Positions 13,160 through 19,082 of a stretch of 19,082 nt of DNA are shown here, piece by piece. Position 1 is the stretch's first letter. Every line of letters begins with the position of its first letter. Below the pieces are notes generated by a model that was not told the DNA's origin, did no database searches, and saw nothing but the letters and a program-made list of their open reading frames with translations. The position numbers and the translations under genes were made by a program. The stretch lies in assembly GCA_001556995.1 (NCBI GenBank), contig LSKF01000045.1:1-19082 (forward strand). The letters run 5' to 3'. Origin of the DNA: Erythrobacteraceae bacterium CCH12-C2 (GTDB lineage: Bacteria; Pseudomonadota; Alphaproteobacteria; Sphingomonadales; Sphingomonadaceae).

Positions 13160-14308
13160 ATGAACCGCAGAACGCTGGCGATTGTCGCCGCGATTGTAAT
13201 CGCCGCCGCAGCGTTGCTGTATTTTATCTGGCCCGCGAACGAGGCTGCTGTCCAGCAAGACGATGAGGCGGCCGAATCCGCCTTGCCGGAAGGTCTTGTC
13301 CTGATCGGTGATGAACAACTGCGCGCTGCCAAGATCAGAATAGAGACTGTGCAGTCCGGCGCCGCCGTTGAACTGGTCTTTCCCGCGACGGTTGCGGCCA
13401 GTCCCGCTGCCACTGCACGGATTGATGCACGCGCTACCGGTGTGGTTCGCAGTATCAGCAAGACATTGGGTGACTATGTCAGCCAGGGCGAGACGGTCGC
13501 CCGGATCGAAAGCGCTGATGCTGCTGCGCTCGCTTCGCAATTGAGTGCAGCGCGCGCGCGGGTGACGGCGCTTTCTTCTGCCTATGACCGTGAGCGACGC
13601 TTATTCGAGGGGAACGTCACGGCGAGACAGGATCTTGAAGCTGCGAGGGCCGATCTTGATGTCGCCCGGTCCGAACTGTCCCGTGCACAGGCCGCTGTCT
13701 CGGCAGCGGGGGTAAGCGGGGATGGCCGCTCACTGGCTGTTACCAGCCCCATATCTGGCCGTGTGACAACTGCGCCCATCGTGCTTGGTTCATATGTGGA
13801 TGCCGGTGAGGAACTGTTTCAGGTCATCAATCCCGATGGTTTGCAGATCGAGGTCGCTTTGCCATCTGCCGATGCTGTCCGGATCAAGCCCGGCGATGAA
13901 GCTGCTCTCATTGTCGGCGATGGACGGGAAATCGGAGCGCGCGTGCGCTCGGTGACACCGTCGCTCGACCCTGAAAGCCGCAGCGCAACTGCCATTCTCA
14001 ATCTTCCGGGAAGCGTCTCCGGCCTCCAACCCGGATCTTTCCTGCAGGCCCGCATCCGTCCCTCCGGCGAAATGGACCAGAGCAGCATCGCTGTTCCTGA
14101 AGATGCCGTCCAGGTGGTTGACGGCAAAGACGTCGTATTTGTTCGAACCCGCCGCGGGTTTCAGGCACGTGAGGTGGAGACAGGCAACCGCTCGAGCGGA
14201 ATGGTGACGATCCATTCCGGTCTGAGCGCCGGACAAGCCGTCGCGACTGAAAACGCCTTCCTGCTGAAAGCTGAACTCGAAAAGGAGGAAGCCGAAGATG
14301 GGCATTGA
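13160..14308 (+). CDS. czcB: CzcB-type periplasmic adaptor (membrane fusion) protein
   Basis: This adaptor links CzcA to CzcC. About 382 residues: an N-terminal anchor (RRTLAIVAAIVIAAAALLYFIW), an acidic linker, paired lipoyl halves (ATGVVRSISKTLGDYVSQGE; TSPISGRVTTAPIVLGSYVD), an alpha-hairpin between them, and beta-barrel and membrane-proximal domains. Unlike the CusB in this window it has no YYYDPM/Met metal-binding domain. The ATG at 13160 has GAGGA 8 bp upstream. An ATG five codons earlier (13145) overlaps the czcC stop and is the alternative start. The 3' end overlaps czcA by 11 bp and contains its ribosome-binding site. Confidence 0.92.
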   Translation: MNRRTLAIVAAIVIAAAALLYFIWPANEAAVQQDDEAAESALPEGLVLIGDEQLRAAKIRIETVQSGAAVELVFPATVAASPAATARIDARATGVVRSISKTLGDYVSQGETVARIESADAAALASQLSAARARVTALSSAYDRERRLFEGNVTARQDLEAARADLDVARSELSRAQAAVSAAGVSGDGRSLAVTSPISGRVTTAPIVLGSYVDAGEELFQVINPDGLQIEVALPSADAVRIKPGDEAALIVGDGREIGARVRSVTPSLDPESRSATAILNLPGSVSGLQPGSFLQARIRPSGEMDQSSIAVPEDAVQVVDGKDVVFVRTRRGFQAREVETGNRSSGMVTIHSGLSAGQAVATENAFLLKAELEKEEAEDGH

Positions 14309-17300
14309 TCACACCGCAGCTCCCTCGCACGAGGATAGTCCGAACCACGGCAATGATGAAGGCCACGGCGTCATCGGCATGGTTCTCGACATTGCGGTGC
14401 GGTTTCGCTGGGGGATCATCGTTCTTACCATCCTTGCGGCGATCTATGGCGCATTCAATCTGGTGCGCCTGCCGATCGATGCGGTGCCCGACATCACCAA
14501 CACGCAGGTCCAGATCAACACCAGCGCGCCCGCACTTTCGCCTTCGCAGGTCGAAACGCAGGTGACGTTCCCGATCGAGACCGGCCTTGCCGGGATCGAG
14601 GGGCTCGAAATGACTCGCTCGATCTCGCGCAACGGCTTCAGCCAGGTGACAGCGATATTCGAGGAAGGGACCGACATCTACTTCGCACGCAGCCAAGTGA
14701 ACGAGCGGCTTGCACCGATCGGCGCATCGCTGCCCGAAGACGCGGAACCCACCATGGGGCCGATCTCGACCGGCCTTGGGGAAGTGCTGATGTATACGAT
14801 CGAATATGAGCATCCCGGAGGCAAGGGTGCGGCAACAGGTGGGCGAACGGGCTGGCAGCCCGACGGCAGCTTCATTACCGAGCGCGGCGACCGGCTCGAC
14901 AGCGAGGTGGCCAAGGCCGCCTATCTGCGCACCGTGCAGGATTGGGTGGTGGCTCCACTCATGCGGTCCATCGATGGCGTTGCGGGAGTCGATTCCATCG
15001 GTGGCTTCGAAAAGCAGTATCTGGTGCAGCCTGATCCGGCGCGGCTTACCGGTTATGGTCTTTCTTTCGAGTCGCTGATTCAGGCATTGGAAGCAGCCAA
15101 TCTGGCGGCCGGGGCCAATTTCGTCGACCGCGCAGGGGAGGCGTTGCTGGTGCGGGTGGATGCCCGGCTTGATGGGATCGAGGCCATTAAGGAGGCCGTG
15201 GTGGCGACCCGCGAGGGCGTTCCCGTCCGCATTGGCGATGTGGCCGATGTCGCCATCGGCGGCGACCTGCGCACCGGGGCGGCATCGCTCAACGGCGAAG
15301 AGGCCGTGGTGGGCACGGTTCTGATGCGCGCAGGCGAGAACAGCCGGACCGTGGCCGCGAACGCCGCTACTCGGCTTGAGGAGGTGCGCGCATCGCTGCC
15401 CGAAGGTGTAGTGGCCGAGATCGTCTATAACCGCTCGTCTCTGGTCGATGCCACGATCGCAACCGTCGAGAAGAACCTGCTCGAAGGGGCCTTGCTGGTC
15501 ATCGCGGTGCTGTTTCTGCTGCTTGGCAATATTCGGGCAGCGATTATCACGGCGCTGGTCATCCCGTTCTCGATGCTGCTTGCAGCGGTGGGGATGAACC
15601 GGCTCGGTGTGTCGGGCAATCTGATGAGTCTTGGCGCATTGGACTTCGGGTTGATCGTCGATGGCGCTGTGATCATCGTCGAGAACAGCGTCGCACGCTT
15701 GGCGGCACGGCAGCATCATGAAGGGCGCTTGCTCACGCTCGGGGAACGCCTGACCGAAACCCGCCTCGCGGCACAGGAAATGATCAAACCGACCGTTTAC
15801 GGCCAAGCGATCATCTTCCTTGTTTTTGCCCCGCTGCTCACCTTCACCGGAGTCGAGGGCAAGACGTTCTCGCCGATGGCCATCACTATGATGCTGGCGC
15901 TGGCATCGGCCTTCGTGCTGTCGCTGACCTTTGTCCCGGCGATGATTGCGGTGCTGCTCAACAAGAAGCTGACCGAGAAGGAAGTGAAGCCGATTGTCTG
16001 GGCAAAGGAGCGGTATGGTCCGGCCTTGCGCAAGGCGATTGCCCGGCCTTGGCCGGTAATCGGAGCGGGTGCCGGAGCCTTTGCGCTTGCGGCAGTGCTG
16101 TTCACCTTCCTCGGCAGCGAGTTCACCCCGCAGCTCGACGAGCGCGACCTGGCGGTGCAGTCCCTGCGCATTCCCTCCACCTCGCTTGAGCAATCGCTTG
16201 TGATGCAACGGCAGGTGGAGGATCGCCTCGCCGAGTTCCCTCAGGTTGCGCTGGTGTTCTCACGAACAGGCACAGCCGAGGTGGCGAGCGACCCGATGCC
16301 GCCTAACGCTTCAGACGCCTATGTCATTCTGAAGCCACGCGATGAGTGGCCCGATCCCAGTCTGTCCAAGGATGCGCTCGTTACTGAAATGGAAAGTGCG
16401 CTCGGCGGTCTAGTCGGCAATCTCTACGAGTTCAGCCAACCGATCGAACTGCGTTTCAACGAGCTGATCGCCGGCGTTCGCGGTGATGTGGCGGTCAAGC
16501 TTTATGGCGATGACCTCACCGCGCTCACCGATGCGGCGGGCGAAGTTGCGGGAGTCCTTCGCGACGTGGAGGGCGCCGCCGACGTGAAGGTGCAGCAGGT
16601 CACGGGCTTCCCGACGCTCGACATTGCGTTCGATCGACCGACAATAGCCCGCTACGGGCTAACAGTAGAGGAGGTGGCCAAATCGGTGGCCATCGCTTTG
16701 GGCGGTCGGCCCGCAGGCATGGTGTTCGAAGGGGACCGGCGGTTCGATGTCGTTGTGCGCCTCGATGCTGCCACCCGCGACGACTTCGACCAGCTTGGTG
16801 CGCTTCCGATCGTGCTTGAAAACGGTGTGTCCATACCCCTGCGCACGCTCGCCGATTTCCGGGTGGTCGATGGTCTGGCAGAAGTGCGCCGTGAACAAGG
16901 GCGTCGGCTCGTGATTGTATCGGCCAATGTCCGCGAACGCGATCTGGGCTCCTTCGTCGAGGAAGCGCAGGAGGGTGTGGCGGCGCAGGTCGACATGCCT
17001 CCTGCTTCTTTCATCGAATGGGGCGGCCAGTATCAGAACCTGCAAGCGGCGCAGGCGCGGCTCGCTATCGTCGTGCCGGTCTGCTTCTCTTTGGTGCTGC
17101 TGCTCCTGTTCATGGCGCTCGGCGGATGGGTTCCGGCTCTGGCGGTGTTCAGCGCCATTCCCATGGCTCTGGCAGGCGGGGTCTTTGCTCTGGCCTTGCG
17201 GGGGCTGCCCTTCTCGGTTTCGGCGGCGGTGGGCTTCATCGCCCTTTCCGGCGTGGCGGTGCTCAACGGACTGGTGATGATGACGGCCATCCGACAGCGC

Positions 17301-17633
17301 CTCGACAAGGGCATGGCACTTGAGGAAGCGATCATTGACGGTGCGCTGGCGCGCATCCGTCCGGTGCTGATGACTGCGCTGGTGGCATCGCTTGGCTTCG
17401 TGCCGATGGCGATCGCGACCGGGACCGGGGCCGAAGTGCAGCGGCCGCTGGCGACCGTGGTCATCGGCGGCCTCATCACCGCAACGATTCTCACGCTTTT
17501 CGTTCTGCCGGCGATCGCCAAGCTTGTGCTGGGCGATTCCGACGACAGGCGCAGCTGGAGGCAGAAGTGGCGCGAACGCTTGCGCCGCAATGCCACGGAA
17601 GAGGAACAGGGCGAACTCGGTGAGGTTACCTAG
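14298..17633 (+). CDS. czcA: CzcA-type Zn/Cd/Co efflux RND transporter
   Basis: This is the inner-membrane proton-driven pump of the Czc complex. At 1111 residues it is slightly longer than the usual ~1050. The helix-4 signature DFGLIVDGAVIIVEN (residues 449-463, relay Asp D455) is typical of divalent HME-RND pumps. At the three places where CusA has its Met triad, this protein reads LRIPST, NASDAYVIL and ELIAGVRGD, so the Cu/Ag relay is absent. Two unusual parts are a ~24-residue N-terminal tail with four His (H5, H11, H17, H23) before the first membrane helix, and a Gly/Thr insertion at ~173-200. AAGGAGG lies 9 bp before the ATG. A charged C-terminal tail (RRSWRQKWRERLRRN, then acidic) follows the last helix. 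Confidence 0.96.
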   Translation: MGIDHTAAPSHEDSPNHGNDEGHGVIGMVLDIAVRFRWGIIVLTILAAIYGAFNLVRLPIDAVPDITNTQVQINTSAPALSPSQVETQVTFPIETGLAGIEGLEMTRSISRNGFSQVTAIFEEGTDIYFARSQVNERLAPIGASLPEDAEPTMGPISTGLGEVLMYTIEYEHPGGKGAATGGRTGWQPDGSFITERGDRLDSEVAKAAYLRTVQDWVVAPLMRSIDGVAGVDSIGGFEKQYLVQPDPARLTGYGLSFESLIQALEAANLAAGANFVDRAGEALLVRVDARLDGIEAIKEAVVATREGVPVRIGDVADVAIGGDLRTGAASLNGEEAVVGTVLMRAGENSRTVAANAATRLEEVRASLPEGVVAEIVYNRSSLVDATIATVEKNLLEGALLVIAVLFLLLGNIRAAIITALVIPFSMLLAAVGMNRLGVSGNLMSLGALDFGLIVDGAVIIVENSVARLAARQHHEGRLLTLGERLTETRLAAQEMIKPTVYGQAIIFLVFAPLLTFTGVEGKTFSPMAITMMLALASAFVLSLTFVPAMIAVLLNKKLTEKEVKPIVWAKERYGPALRKAIARPWPVIGAGAGAFALAAVLFTFLGSEFTPQLDERDLAVQSLRIPSTSLEQSLVMQRQVEDRLAEFPQVALVFSRTGTAEVASDPMPPNASDAYVILKPRDEWPDPSLSKDALVTEMESALGGLVGNLYEFSQPIELRFNELIAGVRGDVAVKLYGDDLTALTDAAGEVAGVLRDVEGAADVKVQQVTGFPTLDIAFDRPTIARYGLTVEEVAKSVAIALGGRPAGMVFEGDRRFDVVVRLDAATRDDFDQLGALPIVLENGVSIPLRTLADFRVVDGLAEVRREQGRRLVIVSANVRERDLGSFVEEAQEGVAAQVDMPPASFIEWGGQYQNLQAAQARLAIVVPVCFSLVLLLLFMALGGWVPALAVFSAIPMALAGGVFALALRGLPFSVSAAVGFIALSGVAVLNGLVMMTAIRQRLDKGMALEEAIIDGALARIRPVLMTALVASLGFVPMAIATGTGAEVQRPLATVVIGGLITATILTLFVLPAIAKLVLGDSDDRRSWRQKWRERLRRNATEEEQGELGEVT

Positions 17634-17644
17634 GTGAGGTCCGG

Positions 17645-17691
17645 CGCCAGCGCGACGTGGAATGGTAAACCACGATTCCATCGCGCTGGCG
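17645..17691 (+). other. long hairpin between czcA and the downstream CDF gene
   Basis: The arms CGCCAGCGCGA-TGGAAT (with a 2-nt CG bulge on the left; 17645-17663) and the complement (17675-17691) make a 17-bp stem around an 11-nt loop that itself contains GGT/ACC. No T-run follows. It lies in the 110-nt gap between czcA and the CDF gene. It may block 3' decay of the czcCBA message or set the level of the downstream gene rather than terminate fully. Confidence 0.7.
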
Positions 17692-17743
17692 GCCATCCCG
17701 TCTGGTCTGATCAGGAAAGTTGGGGGACAAAGGAGAGATTGAG

Positions 17744-18382
17744 ATGAGCGGCGAAGGTGAACTGAAGCTCGACACAGCCGAAAAGCGGCGCACCCTGTGG
17801 ATTGTGCTGTGGCTTAACGTCGCCATCGCTGTCGGCTTCTTCATTACCGGCATCGCGGGCGATTCCAACGCGCTGCTCGCTAACGGGCTGGATAATTCAT
17901 CGGACGCGGTGGTTTATGCGCTGAGCCTGCTGGCCCTGTCCCGCTCCCGCGTATGGAAGCGCGGCGCGGCACGCTTTTCCGGTATCATGCTGCTCGTTTT
18001 TGCAGGCGGCGTCATCGCCGATGCCATCCGGCGCTTTGTCGAAGGGTCAGAGCCAGCGGGTATCATGATGATGGCAATGGCAGCGGTGGCGGCCGTCGTG
18101 AACCTGATCTGCCTCAGGATGCTTCAGAAGATGAGCGACAAGGACGTCAACCTGCGCGCGGCGACGACTTTCAGCTTCAACGATTTTATTTCCAACGGCG
18201 GCATCATCATCGCCGCTATCATTGTGATGATCACCGGGGCGAATTGGCCCGATCTTGTGGTCGGCATCGCTGTCGCCGGAATAGCGCTGTATGGCGGTAT
18301 CGATATCCTGCGGGACGCCCACATGGACGTCCATGATGAGGATGGCACAGAGCATGAGAAGGGTGATCAGTTCAAACTGTGA
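17744..18382 (+). CDS. short CDF-family cation transporter with His/Asp tail
   Basis: The 212-residue inner-membrane protein of the cation diffusion facilitator type has about six helices and no YiiP-like C-terminal domain. The helix-2 site is D50-x-x-x-D54 (GLDNSSD). In helix 5 the alignment LRAATTFSFND places Phe (F143) where most members have the metal-binding His, followed by D147, so one canonical ligand is missing. The short C-terminal tail is rich in His and acidic residues (DAHMDVHDEDGTEHEK). AAGGAG lies 8 nt before the ATG. It shares only limited similarity with the CDF at 9926. Its position after czcCBA suggests it loads the periplasm with ions for the Czc pump. Confidence 0.83.
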   Translation: MSGEGELKLDTAEKRRTLWIVLWLNVAIAVGFFITGIAGDSNALLANGLDNSSDAVVYALSLLALSRSRVWKRGAARFSGIMLLVFAGGVIADAIRRFVEGSEPAGIMMMAMAAVAAVVNLICLRMLQKMSDKDVNLRAATTFSFNDFISNGGIIIAAIIVMITGANWPDLVVGIAVAGIALYGGIDILRDAHMDVHDEDGTEHEKGDQFKL

Positions 18383-18404
18383 GCGAGGATCCGTCTTCCC
18401 TCAT

Positions 18405-18728
18405 TCAAGCTGGGCGCGGTCCCCACAGAATGATCGACGCCCCTAATAAGCAGATGGCCACTCCGATAATATCCCAACGATCAGGTTTGATCCCCTCAGC
18501 CATCCAAAGCCAACCGAGCGCCGAAACAATATAGATCCCACCGTAAGCCGCGTAGGTGCGACCAGCATGCTCAGCCTCGACGAGCGTGAGCAGGAAGGCA
18601 AAAAGGCACAGCGACAGAACGCCAGGGATTAGCCAGATCGGTGTGCGATCAAGGCGCAGCCAAGCCCAAAATGCGAAGCAGCCCGCGATCTCGGCCAGTG
18701 CCGCACCGATGTAGATCAAATAGGTCAT
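18405..18728 (-). CDS. ynfA: YnfA/UPF0060-family small membrane protein
   Basis: The 107-residue protein matches the usual ~108 residues of the YnfA family, with four hydrophobic helices and the family motifs [30 protein letters not shown] and [16 protein letters not shown]. YnfA resembles small-multidrug-resistance proteins in size and topology; efflux of cationic compounds has been suggested for some members. I chose the ATG at 18726-18728 because the family starts [18 protein letters not shown]; a longer frame upstream has no family resemblance. The gene is convergent with the CDF, 22 bp apart. A 19-bp dyad lies 4 bases upstream of the start. Confidence 0.9.
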   Translation of the reverse strand: MTYLIYIGAALAEIAGCFAFWAWLRLDRTPIWLIPGVLSLCLFAFLLTLVEAEHAGRTYAAYGGIYIVSALGWLWMAEGIKPDRWDIIGVAICLLGASIILWGPRPA

Positions 18729-18732
18729 CGCG

Positions 18733-18751
18733 GTGCCTGTCTGACAGGCAC
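18733..18751 (-). promoter_or_regulatory. perfect dyad next to the ynfA start
   Basis: GTGCCTGTC-T-GACAGGCAC is a perfect 9-bp inverted repeat with a single central base, ending 4 bases before the ynfA ATG. As DNA it has the form of a dimeric repressor operator; the 1-nt spacer is too tight for an RNA hairpin unless the inner pairs open. It covers the region where the ribosome-binding site must lie. A second inverted repeat, GGAATCC-ATGGCA-GGATTCC, lies further upstream at 18773-18792. Confidence 0.6.
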
Positions 18752-18792
18752 GAACGGGCGTGGCAATCATTCGGAATCCATGGCAGGATTCC

Positions 18793-19064
18793 ACCCACTT
18801 TGCCACACTCGCTGGTGTGATGCGTCATCCCGAAAGCGGCATGTCCGCTTGGGGCCGAACTTGGCGGCGAATCTGGTTGCTCGGGCTGTGAATTGTGACG
18901 ATCCAAGGATCGCCTCCTCATGAGCATCCAACCATTGCGGCATTTTGAACTCTGACGAGCCGCGCGCTCCAAATCCGAAGCATGCCCCGCTTTCCATTCG
19001 CAGGGCGACAACGACTAACCCTGAGGTCTGCGTGAAACGCAGATCAGAAGGGGAGGGGGAGGGG
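18793..19064. other. stretch without a recognised gene
   Basis: Neither strand gives a protein I recognise. Open frames of 70-120 codons on the minus strand have atypical composition and no family motifs. Two short inverted repeats are visible: CGATCC-AA-GGATCG (18899-18912) and TCTGCGT-GAA-ACGCAGA (19027-19043). The second lies just before the possible start at the right edge. This may be the border of the resistance island. Confidence 0.4.
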
Positions 19065-19082
19065 ATGTGTGCCCGGGTGATT
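19065..19082 (+). CDS. possible start of a gene continuing beyond the window
   Basis: An ATG at 19065 follows a purine-rich AGGGGGAGGGG tract at ribosome-binding distance and opens a frame M-C-A-R-V-I to the window edge. Only six codons are visible, so no product can be named and the start could be chance. Confidence 0.15.

Noticed and set aside
13998..16208. A 736-codon open frame on the minus strand
   Set aside because: It lies antisense to czcB and czcA, is extremely rich in His, Arg, Gln and Asp, and has no family resemblance. It is the usual mirror of a GC-rich coding region.
16659..17696. A 345-codon open frame on the minus strand
   Set aside because: It is antisense to the 3' half of czcA and shows the same mirror-type composition. 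czcA there is clearly real.
18767..19011. Minus-strand frames of 76 and 120 codons near the right edge
   Set aside because: They have no motifs, no good ribosome-binding site and no resemblance to known proteins, and one runs into the ynfA coding region in another frame.
1..19082. CRISPR arrays, tRNA, rRNA, insertion-sequence transposases
   Set aside because: I looked for regularly spaced repeats, cloverleaf ends and transposase motifs. The only repeats found are the promoter-leader pair, the merR paralogue/remnant pair and the short tandem duplication.

Overview
The window is a heavy-metal resistance island from a moderately GC-rich proteobacterium. Protein style, codon use and gene sets (CusCBAF with small Cys/Met-rich secreted proteins, CzcCBA with short CDF transporters, a DUF3703 partner) point to an alphaproteobacterium of the Sphingomonadales type (Sphingomonas, Novosphingobium or Erythrobacter relatives). 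That assignment is inference from family resemblance; there is no rRNA or housekeeping marker here.

Left arm (1-7740, minus strand). A degraded gene tail and about 300 bases without a recognised gene precede a long co-directional array. In transcription order it holds a CadR/PbrR-like MerR regulator, two small secreted Cys/Met-rich proteins, and cusC, cusB, cusA and cusF, the last four joined by ATGA stop/start overlaps. CusA keeps the methionine triad and proton-relay residues of Cu(I)/Ag(I) pumps.

Middle (7741-11352) is a rearranged metal-sensing block. A MerR-type promoter with a 19-bp spacer lies divergent to the first regulator. It is followed by only the first ~35 codons of a cation diffusion facilitator (CDF) gene, which run into a SAM-dependent methyltransferase. 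The methyltransferase abuts a doubly deleted merR pseudogene. Next come a second MerR regulator and, divergent from it, a MerT-like transporter and a GDCCVxC-domain protein. Then a second near-identical copy of the promoter and leader drives an intact CDF gene, followed by an SRPBCC-DUF3703 fusion. The simplest reading is two tandem copies of a merR/promoter/CDF cassette, remodelled by deletions, by acquisition of a methyltransferase, and by insertion of a merR-merT-GDCCVxC module at a merR start codon.

Right arm (11353-18382, plus strand). After an AT-rich dyad come a secreted His/Cys protein, an intrinsic terminator, and czcC, czcB and czcA, a divalent-cation (Zn/Cd/Co type) RND system. A long hairpin and a short CDF gene follow. 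A convergent ynfA-family membrane protein closes the island. The last ~280 bases have no convincing gene except perhaps a start at the very edge.

Together the genes make a layered defence: inner-membrane CDF pumps move divalent ions to the periplasm, CzcCBA and CusCBA export divalent and monovalent ions through the outer membrane, and small secreted proteins plausibly bind metal in the periplasm. Two MerR sensors, both with the Cys pattern of divalent-metal sensors, control the middle block and possibly the cus operon.
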